In this document: positions 15,301 to 30,300 of the stretch, piece by piece
Numbering within the stretch: position 1 is the first letter of the stretch
How the letters are laid out: each line of letters begins with the position of its first letter
Source of the DNA: Trichoplusia ni
Lineage: Eukaryota; Arthropoda; Insecta; Lepidoptera; Noctuidae
Reading direction: 5' to 3'
NCBI RefSeq assembly: GCF_003590095.1
Contig: NC_039479.1
Span: 5,890,001-5,954,000, forward strand
Length of the DNA: 64,000 nt
Notes under the pieces: model-generated
The model's database searches: none
What the model was told of the DNA's origin: nothing
The model's input: the letters and a program-made list of their open reading frames with translations, nothing else
Position numbers and translations under genes: made by a program

Positions 15301-18300
15301 CCGTGACGCAAAACAAGTAACATGTTTCGGCTTCTGACGACATAAAAACCGTATTTTTGCGATAAACGGTTTTGAGGGTAGATTTGTTTTTGATTGCAAC
15401 CGAACAGTTTACGTTCGGATTCGAATTTGTTTCCAAATACAGTGATACTTTATCGACTGACGTTTAATGTTGCAATTTTGACTTTGAATCGGAATTTGAG
15501 TATCGGTCGTTCTAGCAAGCTGATGAATCTGCCTTGTAATCTTAAATTACCTGTTTTAGTGTTATTACATACTGAGCTACTCTAATTCTGCTGATGTATT
15601 ACAGCTTACAATTTAATTAAATGCAAACACACTAAGGTATTAAACCGACAAAAGAATATTAAACATCAGTCAAATCTTATCATCATCTTGACATCTTATA
15701 AGTTGATCTCTTGATCACATCAATCCAATACAATTGAGATCCAACTGATCAAGAACCTTGCTACAGACTAAATAAGTCAGAAATCCAGTTAACTAACTAT
15801 ACATTTTATTATTACATTAAACTCGTATGTAACATGAGAACATTCTACTTTATAGTCTCATCTTCCAAATATACGAGGACTTGTAATATTATCTCAAACT
15901 TTAGTACTAAGAAACAGGTCCCAAGTGTTGAGAGACCCTAAATCTATCTCTTGTTTTACAACTCCGCCCTTTTATTTAATAGCCGAGATATCTTTGTTGG
16001 GACCCTTTGCGTCATAAAATAACTCAGCGACATTGCCTCTGGTCTAAATTACAATGTCTAATAAAATTCAAAGACAGATAAGTATTAGCTTTTTGGATTC
16101 CCTGCAAAAAGGTTTTATAGTAATGTTAAATTAGGTGAAAAGGAGAGATACTGGCTGAATGGTCGAGTGCATTTTGTTTCGCCATTAAATGTTACGTTTC
16201 TTTTTTTCATTGTTGCTTCAAAATAATGGCCACATACAAGTCACCTTCGAAAAGGGAAAGGAAAATTCCGTTCCAGTCAACGATAGGAAAATCTTGATTT
16301 GAAACAGCTCTGACATTTACCGTCGAATGTATTTATAGGGATTTTGTTCCTATTACAATAAAAAACAAAACCTTTACTCCCTCTATTTGTAGTTCACATA
16401 TAAATACTGCGTACATTTTAATGCACTAAACCTTACATAGTCTGAACGTCGTGTTAATAGCTTTATACCTTTCTCCATTTTTCCTTAACCTAACTCAATT
16501 GCCATTTCTCTAGTATAATAACCGTATGAAACTAGCATGTAGGAGCGCAACTAAATAGGGTCAGAATGAATCGTAGTTAGTAGACAAGCCGACATGACGG
16601 GATGAGAAACAATTTAATTTTGAGCCCAGATAAATTGGATTTGTGGATGGCACCGGAGGCGTCGTCAGCTAAATAGATAAGTGTAAACTGTATCGAGAAA
16701 AAGCCCGGGATAACCTATATGAAGAGTTTCCTTTAACCTTATTGTTTAAGGGTTGTACCTTCTTTTTGGATCGAGTTTGAACGAAATTGATGACGTATTA
16801 GATGGGAAATTGAAACTTAGAAAGTCTTGTAGGTTATATGTGTTTTAGTTATGTATAGGTATTACGATTTCTCGTTAAGCGTCTTTATAAACAAGTCCAG
16901 AAAACGTTTCTTTTATCATGATACATTTGTGTTTCTGCAATATTTTTAAACTTTATTCCTGTTTGGCAATTACTAGTCCCATTTAAGCATTAAGAGAGAT
17001 CAAATTATCGTAGGAGCAGCCTTCAAACATGCGTATCTCGTGTTCCCCCTAAATAGGACGCTGAGGCGAGCGGTCATGAGGGAATTCCCTGTAATTACTC
17101 GAGCAGATTGAAAAATTGCCTTATTAGGTCGGATAATATGACTGCGATGAGCGTAGTTGCTACAAAGATGAATTTCTGAAGAGTTTTGAAAACTGTTTCA
17201 TCAAAATAAGCCTTATCTCATCAGTTATTGCATCACAAAAAAAGTAATTTCGCTTTTTTATTAATTTGTTCTACTTATTGTTTTTTGTTTTTACAAAGCT
17301 ATGTAAATTTTAGAGACACTGTAAAATTATAATTTAACTTAAAATACCTATCCTTATCTCGCTATCAGCTGGTTGTACTTTGCGTTCATATTTTAACTAT
17401 TTATTCTAACAACACTAACAGGAGCATGTATTTTTAATGAGAGCTTAACTAAAAGACAGACTCTCTGAAAATATCATCTAAAGTAGTTAAACATAAAACT
17501 CCAGGATTAACGATACAAGGATTGTGTCCCTTCAGCGGCAAATTACGTGGGCATAACCGCGAGCTAAAACTAGTACAAAATGAATCCTCTCGTATAAGAT
17601 GTGCAAATTAATAATTTAATTTATCCGTGCGAGTATTGTGGGCACGGCAGGTTAAACATGGTTAACTTAATGACTTCGGGAGACAACTAAGATTAATTAA
17701 TATCAATTTGATGGGTCACAGCGTCACCTCGTTATAGAAACCTGAGCTCAAAGAGAATTTATAGTCTTTGAATAATCCAGTCATGTTAATGTAATGGCAA
17801 TATTTTTTTAATTTAAGCGGCACTGGCATACATTGCCATCACGCTTTATAAAAAAATAGAATTCTTTTAGGGTTGTATACCCCAAGGGTTATAACGGCGC
17901 TCTATGACTGGGGCACTACTGCCTATCCTTTCGCCTCCAGGCTGTATTTCAAGAACTGTTATAGATACTCAGTTCAAATAAACTAAATATTATGTACGTC
18001 TGTTACCGCTGTGACAACAAAAAATAGGTAGACGATAAATGACGAAAACTTGTTGAGGTTCACCTCGCATGTATCTTCTAGGCTGACCGAGTCTCTGATG
18101 TTTCTAAAATAATTCCCTTACAATAATTTGTAAAATTTTTAGTACAAAATAAAAATTAGATAATACTGGTAATGTTCGAAGTACAAGTTATCTGTCGTAA
18201 TGAATGATCAATAAAAAAGGGAACAATTAATCAATATACCGGAGGCATTTAGTATCGTTTTTTCCTCATCTTTGATTCAAGAGATAAAATTTAATTAGTT

Positions 18301-21300
18301 TAAAAAGTGAAAAGTACAAGTCAAAGTGGCCTCGAAACTCGAGATAAAGCGAAATGAAAAACCTTTATTCGAAAAGGTTTTCAACCTTTTTTGTGATACT
18401 CGATGCCAACATTGGCAACCTCGTTTTTGTCTCCGTACTTGTAATAAAACCCTCATAAGCAATGCTTCGTAACTAGGTAATTTGGATTTTCAAACAACTG
18501 TTTGTTGATGTAATATTTAGAATATTCAGATGATAAATTACCCCTTTATTGATGACGTTATTGCTTTTTATTTCCTTATAATATCAATTTAAAATTGTAC
18601 GTTTTAGATGTTAATAAGATAGTCAAGAAATTGAATTTGATTTATTGAATCTTGTAGAAATAACAGCGAAATAGCGATTTATCATTCGGAAAATTTAGAT
18701 TTCCGTTCCCATCAGTTTGTAAAGGCTTATGAAACTGAAAGATTTCATATAATTTCCATTTCTATTTCCGCAATACACTTTGCATGTAGCATTTCAAATG
18801 GATTTGGTTTGAAATAAAGAACTTTTTAAACAAAATGATCTGTTTATAATAACGAACTACTCTTTAAGTTGTTAAAACACTAGTGTGTTTTAACACTGTG
18901 TAGCAGGCATACATCGTAGGCATAACAAAAAAAAAGTGAACCGAACATGACGTCATACGTCTTTGAGGATTTGAAAAAAGAACTATTGTGTAACTAAATA
19001 GCAGCCAGCATTATTTTGTAATCTTTTAAATTAAAAACAACATTTCTACTTTCAAAACCTATCAAAGCATCAACTGTTCTCTCTTTAACATTGAAGTTTA
19101 TTAAAATGTCGCCATTGTTGAGAAGGCTTTTCACAAGCCCAGCCATAAAAGTTGTTACAGCGCTTCGATGTAATTTCAGATTTTTATTAAACTCCAAACG
19201 AAGTTTCCATTGTAAAAGTACAGTTAACACAAAATTGTCGAGGAAACACACTATAACTTGATACAGTTTTTTTTTTCCATTCAAATAATTACGCTTTTAC
19301 TTTTTTATGTTGGTAACAAAGTGTTTCATTTATTTTCCAGTTGTTTATTTTTTGTTAATCACTGGAAAAGTGGTAGCAGTGACTTACTAGAAGTAAATGT
19401 TCACTTATGTATATTTTAAATATAAAATAATTTCCATGAACCGAAATTTCCACGGACATTCATTAAATCCATTAATAAAATGGAAAAATATCAGTATTGT
19501 ACCACCCTTCATTTAAATGGTTTTTTTTTATTCTCAGAGCAGATAACTCAGAATTAATTTAATAAACAATGATTTAAAATTAATTCTTAAAAAGAAAATA
19601 AATATTTGTTGATTATTTTTCACTACCATAAACATTACAAAAAAAATCAGCCAGTATTCCATTCTATAAAAAAAATAACTAACCGTTCCTTTCATTCGTT
19701 GCAGTAAATCATTCAGATTGAGCGGTTTCCCGCGCATTTGTGTGTATTTGAGATTATCTGTCAGTTCATAATCGTGTTTACGCTTTACACGGCTATAATG
19801 ATAACACTTGTTTGTTTTTGTTTTAGTGCACTGATTAATGCGTGCGTTGTGATTTAGTAGATTGTGTAATGCAGAGCGAATTATGGTGAGTCATGTGCGG
19901 AGTTAGCGAGTGATAGAGTTGTTCATAATTTGAGGCGAATATTTAGTTGCGGGACGCTAGCTAGCACAGGACGCAGATTTTTGCTGGAAAAACTTATGGT
20001 AGGAGTACAGAAGTGGGTTGTACCTAACGATATCACGCGCATCAGTGTTGCACAAAACAATGAAAAATTTCTGAATTAATCAACAATTTTGTTGATGAAA
20101 TTATAGTTGTTTTTTTTTTGCTTTATTGCAAATATTTTGTTTGTTTTTTGATTCTGATAACTGCCTTTAAAAGTCAAAAGTATTGCCTCGGGATCAGGTA
20201 CGATACAATATGATATTCGGAATGAAAAAATATGTTATCATTTCCCGCACATCCCAGGTGGACCATTTGGCCCACATGTTATACCAATTTATTTATTTTA
20301 TTGTCCTACATGACTATTGTTAACCTCTGGCGTGGGTGTTGCTTATTCAATTTTATTGAAACATATTGTATTGTGTCTATTTTTGTATTATTTTAAGATT
20401 ATTATTCTATATTTCTCTGAAACATACTTTTGTGTCGAAAATATCTGATATAATATTAAATATTAACAAGTAAAAAATTACACAAATACATTATCATGTG
20501 TCGAAAGCCAATTTTTGGTGTCTGTTCTCCTATAGAGCTGGAGTAAATGATCCCTGGTGTAGTAGATGCCCATCGCGTCTTAGATTTAAGTTCTCAACAA
20601 GGTCTCTGAATGTTGGACATTGTTGGACCTGGTTCCCCATACACGCCTTTAAAACGGATCGGGTCTCTTTTCATGAAGTCATCTTATTAATGAAAAGAGT
20701 ATTAAATACAAAAATCCCCGGAAGATTTACTTTAAACAATAATTGCGTAAATTAAATGAAATACTGTTTATTAATCAAATTAGAGCATCCATATAGGCAT
20801 CAAAAGCTTGAGATACTTTGAAAGGTCGATTAACCAATAAATTCAGCATCGTATACATGTAAAGAGTATAAATACGATGCAATATTGTGCGTCGATCCAT
20901 CGGTCTAATGAAGCCATCGGGTTTACTGACTATAAAGAGACCGTCGACCCGCGCGGCTACACAAAATGTCCTACATGACTGCAGTGTCAATGTCTCACTA
21001 GTTTTGGAGTATATTCGCAATTTTATATTTTTAAGTTAGGTACTTATTGTTTTTACGTTCCAAACTAAAGAAGACAGAATTACGCTAAGAAGTAAATAAA
21101 TAATAACAAGAGCATAAATTTTTTTCTAGTAACCATAATTTAACTTTTGCTGACTTGATTTTGGGTACCATTTAGAATGTTGACAACATTTCAAACAATT
21201 ATAAAAGTGGTGCAAAATTAAATTAGGTATATATTCTTACGTGAACTACTTACCTAATGTTGTAGAAATTAACAAAACTATCAAAACCACTTTTGATACA

Positions 21301-24300
21301 ACACCACAAAACACATCACTAGCGCAGCGTCAATGTCCCGGCAACTCAGTACGACACTAACATCCTCATTGACATCTTTGTAACAAAGGTCCGAGAGCTG
21401 CCCATCATCAGGCACGCCTGTCAGACGTCAGGTGTGATATGAACGAACCCATAACGTTCTACTGGTAAGCCAAAGGATAAAACATCACTTTGATTTGTTA
21501 ATATTGTTGCGGTTAAACGAACTAAGTTAATGCAGTCCTTTAGTAACAATCGAAACCAGAAGTTCGCTAAATAAATCAATACACATAGTTTTATTTTGTT
21601 AGACAAACCTAACATTATTTTTATAGTAATCAAATAAATAGTTAGATTCCTAGAAGCAGTTCCCCACTAATTAAACCTTTTGATATAAAACCTACTTAGA
21701 ACTAATTCAAATAATTTACTTTCCATGTAAATAGAAAATCACTAGAACTTGGGAAACATAATTCAATATCGCTACCCGCCATTCTCCATAACAGGCTTGT
21801 CTGCGCATGCGTGTTAACGTCAAAATGGCGTCATGTCAATCGTGTTGACAGTTCGGATAGAGGGTATCGGGCACCTTTCGGTTAACCAGATCAAAAGAGT
21901 AGCGAACACGTATTGCGCAAACATAGTTCCCTTTGGATAAACGTGTTTACTAAACTGTTTATATACGTATATTTTAAGTGATAAGATTTAGGTGCTACAT
22001 ACATATCTGCAGTACTTACAGGTTTTCATTTTTTAGAGTTTCTGGGTCAGTAAGTCTGTCGGTCCGTCTATCCATCGATATCTTATAAACCGTGGTATCG
22101 GGGCAGTTGAAATTGTCACATGTATACACCGTGATTTTTAGTCGTCTTACAAAAGCAGCACAGTTCATGTATCCAATGACTAGAACATGTTCATGATAAA
22201 AAAAATGGTATTTATGAGATTTGAATAAATTTAAAATGCAATTTTTATTCAATATTATGATGCAATTCATAGTTTTTTAGAAACACAGCTCTGTTGCGAG
22301 CGCGGTCAGAGCCTTGTAACAATGGTGAGGGGCGCGGGCGGCGGCGTTTTTATCATTTTTAAGAGTATATTTCAGATTTCTCTTGTTTAATTTTTCTTCG
22401 TACTTATTATCTTAGTTGACGATAAAAAAAAAATCGCGCCTAGGGGTATTTTACGTTGGATACATGAACTGGGCTACTTTTGAAAGACGACTAAAAAATC
22501 ACCGTGTATTTCTGTTACAAAAAAATATTTTGACCATTTTTTTTACTTTTAATGTTTTTTTTGTTGCCCTCCAATTTGTTTCTCTTCGATTTGTGAATTA
22601 GCTTTTCTGCAACATTATTGTGCGAATTGCCCACGAATAATATAATAATTCGAAAATTTCAATCTTTCAGTATGTATTTACCATCATATATTATTCAACG
22701 TTAAAACCTCAACACACAACCAATTTACAAATACTGATTAAACTATGCAGAAAATATCTAACATACTCAATAATAAACGCCAACCAAGACTTAATTTAAA
22801 AACGGTTTTCCAAGAGACTTAATTAATTTACCGCTCGCGAATATTCACGGCATTTTGTTTTGAATAAATTAGCTAATCGTGTTATATTAATGAGTTTATA
22901 TCATGATGCCTGTAATAGCAGAGATGGAAGACAGAAGTGTTGTGTTTCAATATTATTGAGTAAATTAAATTGATATAAAACCAAATTGAAAAAAGGACAG
23001 GTGACGAAAGCTGTCTATGTTATTATTTTGCCTCTAGATGGATATAGATTATGCGGATAATTTATACTCATAGGTTGCTAAAATAATGCCGGTGTTAGTT
23101 ATCTGTACTAAATTTTAATCATTTTTTTTTCTATTTATTTGTCAGGGAGAGATAACATATGGTATAGCAGTCAGGCTACTAACCACTTGACCAACAGCGC
23201 AGTAATATACAAAGAAACTTATAAGAATTCCACATTTGAAACGGAAAGGGCTTATAACAGCTTAAGAAATATAATAGAGAGTAACAGTTCACAATTGTTA
23301 GTTAAACTCATAAGCATCGGACAAGAGGCTTTCAATACTTGGATTAACAGGTGTGAGGTAACACGTGGTATGGTTGTGACGTCACAGACCGCTGTCAAAC
23401 GTAGCCATATACTTGAAACTCCTGTAGTTGGACTTGTTAGTAAGATCTTGTTATTGACAGGGAAGTCAATGGCTTCTAAATTTTATCCTGCTATATTCTG
23501 GGCACCTTATTTACCCTTTTCCTTCTAACAGTTCAGTCCGTATAAAACAAGAGTTAAAGTGCTTGAGCCCTAAAAGAAGCCTTCTATGTACGGATATGAC
23601 CGGTCAAAGTTACGTGCCTTGCTGTAACAAATTGACATTTGAGATTTTTCTTCAAATGAATGATAAAAGACCGATATAATGTAAAAACTAAACGATTCTA
23701 ACGGTATGTAAAGCCACGATCCTTAATAGGATATAGAATATTAAAATAAAATTTATGTCAAAACGAAAACAATTTTATAAATATTAAATCTCTCTGTAGA
23801 TTAATAAGCTTTTCATTCTTTTATAACTTCAAAACAATGTTTTAATACATATAAACGGCCCGTTATTAAAATGAAAGCTCAAACTGCGAACTTTCCAAAT
23901 AAAAATAAAGTTTTTCGTCTACTTCTGAAAGCTCGGCCCAACGTTTTATGTTGAAAACGATACGCCATACTTTTTGCCTTTTTATTTCGCTGTTTTATGA
24001 ATAACTCCGTCATACTTTTCTCACTAGGTTTCCAATTAGAATTAGGCGAAGACATGTCAAGCTTTGGATATAGTACGGTAGAAAAAGATATAGGATTTTA
24101 AATCCTTGTGATTCTAAACTAGTGGGAAAGTATGAATCAAAAATATTCCTTGAAACAAATCTAAAACATTACAATCTTAAGTCAAAGATGATATACAACA
24201 AAGGCTGTCACAAAAGCAAAGGGTCAGCCTGACGTCAACTGAAGCAGCTAACCACTGTGCAAAATCTTTGACTGGATTTTTGCTGAACCCAACGTTTTCG

Positions 24301-27300
24301 CGCCACTGGGCCGGAAAACCTCCGCGTTCACTTCATACATCCCGCTACATATTCTTTTACTAGAGAATAAATCTCGAGAAAATAGTCGAGTTAACCTAGC
24401 GAGAACAATTATAGATCCCGTCTTTTTGTGCTTAAACTTTTCCTTTATCTTTGAACTTCCAGGACTAGATTTGGAAATGAATTCATATTCCTTTTAAAGA
24501 TATAGAGCACAAATCAAAAGCCTCTCCGTAGACAACATTTGAATCAATTTGGACTGGTTATTTGTTAAGTTAAAGGTTCCCAAAATCACAGTATAGTCGA
24601 TGATTTTACGGATAGGAAATCACCAAATGGATCCTTCCTCTTTTTCGTTGAGCGGAAGGGAGTGTCAGAATTCTACTGACTAAAACCCACCAATGTTCCT
24701 TCCTTTGCCCTTCTTGTAGTGGCGCCGCGGTAACAATTTCGGACAATCCCACTGCCCCCCACAGGAGTATAGTCGATCTAGAGAAAGAATTCTTGTTAAT
24801 AACTAGAAATGTTTACTCTTGTAGACTCAGTATTTTCTCTATTAAAACAATTTCAAACGATATGAGATATCGTAAGCCAATAGTATTATTATAGACATTC
24901 AATAATTTATTACCAATCCACCCGTAACTGAATGTATTTAATGCAAAAAAACATTAAACATTTATTTTCTTCTACTCTGTGAAGCGGAAAAACGGATCCC
25001 GTCAAGTCACTGTCAGTTTTTAATATTGCGAACGTGTCCCAACATATTTTGCTTGTCGATATTTCGTGTTTTATCTTTTCGAAAACTGTTAAGCGCTGGT
25101 CACACCGTCAGCTAGCCAGAGAGGCGAGAGCGAGCATCGTAAATTGATTACACATAAATGTAACAAGCATCTGGCCTGTTGGTCCAGTTGTTAGTGACCC
25201 TGACTGCTATACCGGATTTCGTGGGTTCGATTCCCACCCAGGACAAATGTTTATGTGATTAGCACGATTATTTGTTTACGAATATTTAGTATTCTTTTCA
25301 GTTGTCTAGTTATTATATTATCATGTAAGTTTTTATAATCAATTAAAGACGCATTATTAGTGATACTCAAAATCTACTTAGATCTCGCTCAAACTTGATC
25401 AGGACTGCACCACAAACAAAACCTTAAGAAAAAAAGTATATATCGTAATTACTAAAACGTAGAAGAAGTATTTGTTTTTTTTTTATTTAAACTGTCAGAA
25501 CAGAGGTGTAAGTATTACTTGACACATTTGCTTGCTCGCTAGCTCACTAGCCGACGGTGTGGTCTCCACTTTATAATGAAACTAGCTGTTGCCCGCGACT
25601 TCGCCCGCGTGGTTAGAAGATATAAGTTAGGATTTATTGAACGGAAGCCCTCGAAGATGAATAATTTTCCCGGTTTTTTCCACATTTTACATTGTATCTT
25701 CGCTCCTATTAGTCGCAGCGAGATGTTATTATAGCCTATAGCCTTCCTCAAGGAAAGATCTATTCAACATAAAACATTTTTTTCAATTTGAACCAGTAGT
25801 TCCGGAGATTAGCGCGTTCAAACAAACAAACAAACAAACAAACTCTTCAGCTTTATATATTAGTATAGATATAGATTTACGATTTATCTTTTGTATTACA
25901 GTGTCTTAACCATGAATAGGCAATCAATGGGTGTCTTCGACCCTTAGAAAGCGCTCTAGACGCGCTTTTGTTCGTCACCAAGGGAGATGTTGTCTTATAG
26001 GATGTAATATAGGAATTTATTGATTTTATATGTGTTCTGTATGTTTTGTTTCCATGGTATCTTTAAGGATGGTTTTTTTTTACGTAATTGTATTATGACA
26101 TACTGACTCTTTAGTGTTAAAATTGGTCAAGTCTGAGTCGGACTAACGACACGAAGGGGTTTCGTACAAATAAACTAAAGAATTGTTTGTCATCCATCAA
26201 CATGAATTTAGCGAATCCGATTTGTAATTCAAGTGTCTAGCTATTACGGTGTATGAGAACAGCCTTTTGACGGACAAACAGAATCGGACCCTCACTTATA
26301 GGATTTCATTTTTACCCCTGGGTATGATATCCTAAAAATAATAGAAAAATATTCGCATTTATGTATCATCCGTATAACAAACATTATCTTAAATAATATA
26401 AAACAAAATTACCCAAACATATTCTCATAATGCTCAATATACCTTCACATACATATGTAAGTATAATTTTCCGTTTCCATGGCAACTTAACGAAGCCCTG
26501 TTGGAAGCACCAATCAAAGATGAAATGTTGAATGCTTTTGAAAATGATATAACATTTTTTTAACCAGTTTTGGATCTAATTATTATTCCCTGAACCTTTA
26601 TCAAATCATACCCGGAGTTCTTTGTAATCATTAAAATTGAGCTGTGTAATACTTTAATTACAATTAAAGATGTTTTTTTCCCAAAGAAATAACAAATTGA
26701 TATATCTTTCCGTGTTTTTCTTATTGTTTTGTTAGTTTTTTTGATCATCACTAGTAATTTAATACAAACACAATGATTATTAAATGATGTAACGGTTTAC
26801 TCACGCGTATTAATCGGGGCAGCCCGACTAGTTTCGGACCCAACCGGAGTCCTTAATCATGAGCAGACGCGGCAGGATCGTGAGTCGAACCGTTACATCA
26901 TTTAATAATGAATCATTCTCACGATAGTTAATATAAAAAAAAAACAGTGATGAAAATTAAAACGAGCTGATTAAGGTTGTTGACTGAAAACTCAAATAAT
27001 TCCATGTCATCACAATTACTATAAAAAGTTACATAATAATATAGTATAAACAATATTCATCTTTTCCTCTATCGAAGCAACATTTCTACAATCGTTAACA
27101 TCAATTTCAATTTGATAAGTCACGTGACTTCGACCTGTCAGCTTCATGAACGTAACGATTGTACTAATGTAATTCGGCTAAAAGGGCTGGTGTTTCAAGA
27201 CGAATCACAGCACATACAACATAATCCAGACAGACTGTGCGTGTTATTCTCACGTTGTAAGCAAATCCCGGCAATTTGTTTGATACGCCAGCTAGAATGG

Positions 27301-30300
27301 GAGCTGGAGATTTGTATGGACGCTGCGACGATCACTACCGAACGATAATACCCCCGAGGCACGTCCGCGGTGTATTTGTATCTGTCGTCTGATGACACTG
27401 TGAAATGGTAACAGAAGGCTTGACATGAATTCTGTTTGATGGTGAGATGTTATGCAACAGGATGATAGTTAGTTATTGAATAAATATGTTCGTTCTAGGT
27501 GTTCTTTTTCCGTGACATCGTTTAGGATGGAATTGCGGAACGATTGGTGCTGAGGGTCAGTCCTAATACCTCCTTTTGAACAAAGCAGGCTTACTATTTG
27601 TCAGGTCTTTTAAGTTTCAGAAATTCGGGCTGGATGAAATGTTCCTTTAAATTTAACTTGATATAAAAAGCTGTCATTTCTTCCCATTAATTTCATCAAT
27701 TTTTGCTCAGTAGTTTACATTTGAAGTCATGTGTATGCTTTCATTGTAAACAATGTATTAAACTTTTCTACTACTAAACAAGGGTTATTACAAGTTATAA
27801 GGGATACTCTATCCCTTATAACTTTTCTGTGTACTATTCTGTCAGCCATTCTTTAATAAACTACAAAATCGTTATTAAAGTCCTCTATAGGGTGGCTAAA
27901 AAAACTTATAGAGCTCAAAAGCTCTTTAGCGGCAACCTCAATTTCGTATTAATTCAAGAACTTTTCCTATCTATACTTCGTTAATTTGCCTGTTGAGTGT
28001 GATAGGTCCGATTTCGGGCGGAATTGAATCGTGAGACAATGTAACCAGATAATATTGTGGAGTACTTGAAGCCCGTCTATTGAGGATGCCTCTGGGGCTT
28101 TGCACTAACTGTGTCTATATTGTACATAGAATGGATGAATTAACAGTCTATAGCTGACCTTTATAGCCGTATAACAATGATCTTTTTTTTAAGCGAATTG
28201 TACAAATGCAGTTTAGTATTAGTGCATATTCAAAGTCATCAAAATCATACTTCCTTTCAAGTTAACTGACATCACTTTTTATACATATATTATTTTGTGC
28301 AAAAACACCGATGCAGGATAGTCTAAAGAATATGTTCTAAAGAAGAAATTAAAAATCATAAGAATGAATAAAATAAACCATAAAAACCAACAACATGAAA
28401 AGTAAAACTAAACAAAATCTAACACAAATTTAACTATCAACTTAAAACAAAAAGTTAATACAAACGCCGCATAAAATCACCGCAAAAGTTTGCCATAATA
28501 GCTCAGAAACTGCGTGAACACCAGTGTTGCCAGTACGATAATATTAACTCCTAAACCGGTAAGCCGCGAGTAACTCATTACGTAAACATGACGTTTTCCT
28601 GAAACCTTTCACGCGTGAAAATAATTTTCTATCAACGAAACTGTCGCGAATTTGCGATCCTATTTTGTTTCGTTTTTTTCTAAATCGCGCCATTTGATTT
28701 AATGGCTTTGCGTACATAATTTATGCGCTTAGCTGGCGATAAAGGCCTGTGTTATTTTAGAATTAATTTAATTTTGACGGTAAGGGTAGCCAAGTCAACA
28801 CGCCAAGCACGCACGGCCTATGATCCACGCGATGGACAAGCATCTACTTGACCCACGAATCCAGTTCTGAGTCTGGGTGTCTTTGTGCAATTTTCTTAAA
28901 TATTTGAAACAACCTCTCGACACAAGAATTAAGTTCCTTAGTGACAGACTCGTTAAAAAAACGAAAGAACTAATTTCCTCGGTATTTGTTTTGATTATTC
29001 ATGTTTTTATATTCTACGTTGGATTTTTTATATATAAATGTAGATATCGGAAGTAAAACGAAGTAATTCTAACGAAACTAAGTACATGCTTCGAAAGTTA
29101 GAAATTTATAGCTGAAATATAACGAATAGGAAACTCAACTCGTGTTTCATCTAACTTCAAACCAACTGACGAAATTGTAACGAAAATAACTTAAATTCAG
29201 TGCTGAAACCTGATTCTACAGGCGCTGAAATACTGGGTGAAACTGTAAAACTTGATGCCAAAGCCGTTGCAATCCTGAATAACCAGTTACATGTCTAAAC
29301 CGCTGTAGCGATTTTATTAAATGTTATTAAATGCAGTTTGTAGCTTATTCAATGTTAAAGCTTCCTCTATAAGAATAGGGATGATAACAATGTATTTTTC
29401 AGTGTCCTTTTGCAGCTCAATTTATAGATAACTAGTATTTGCCCGCGACTTCGTCCGCGTGATCAGAAGATACAAGTTTTTTTTTATCGGTTAAGTTTTG
29501 TTTTGTCCAAACTTTTGTTCGTATTTGTAAGATTTTTTTTTTATTCTTTAACACGTGTTTTTTTAGGTATCTTGAAGCTCTCGAAAATGAATGTTCCCTG
29601 TTTTTTCCACATTTTCCATTATATCTTCGCTCCTATTAGTCGCAGCGTGATATATATAAAAATATTTTTTCAATTTGAACCAGTAGTTCCTGAGATTAGC
29701 GCGTTCAAACAAACAAACATACAAACTCTTCAGCTTTATATATTAAAGTATATATAATGGATAAGTATATTTTCTCTTGCCGCGTAAAAATTAATTAATC
29801 AAATTACAGTGAATCGAACTTAAGCGTCGTCACAATTACCTATGTATAAATTTTATGGAATCGTTACGTCACATGCTCCTCATCTCCTAAACTTTTAAGC
29901 AGTTTATCTGTGGTGTGGATGGGTGATGTGGTGTTCGTCAAGAGGGTTCGGATAAATAAAAGTTCCAACAACTTCACTACACGTAATATTTATATTGTTC
30001 AATCACACATAGTTCACATACACACAGTCTTATAGCACAAGCAGAGCTATAGAATAGAAGGAGTGCTTGAAGGAGAAAGGTGGATAGGCAAGCGATAGTG
30101 ATGACGAAAATATTAACAATAACACGCTGGTGCGTGCGGTAGCCGTACAGCATTCGGTTAGCGGGCGACACAGGCTTCGCGAGCGAGATAAGTGGCCGAC
30201 TGGCGCGGCGCGGTGAGTAGCGGCGCGCGCGCCGGACGTAAGACCGATCCGGTTCCAACCGGAGATGCAACGCGTTTCCAATGCGCCTCGCCGCAATGTG

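Noticed and set aside
18994..19284. 96-codon minus-strand frame
   Set aside because: Starts with ATG but shows no known motif, no splice partners and no coding bias; likely a chance frame in AT-rich intron.
19800..19890. Possible alternative first exon ending aattATG|gtgagt
   Set aside because: The donor is good, but the phase would not fit the next Pde8 exon at 35971, which needs two bases carried over; reading through gives an early stop.
23139..23528. 129-codon plus-strand frame
   Set aside because: Its start is GTG and its first codons derive from a SINE head; no recognisable domain follows.
27112..27348. 78-codon plus-strand frame and its minus-strand shadow
   Set aside because: No recognisable protein and open on both strands, so more likely unassigned repeat or chance.
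30030..30296. 88- and 97-codon frames inside each LTR
   Set aside because: They occur identically in both LTRs because the LTRs are identical, lack similarity to any protein I know, and lie in the regulatory part of the element.
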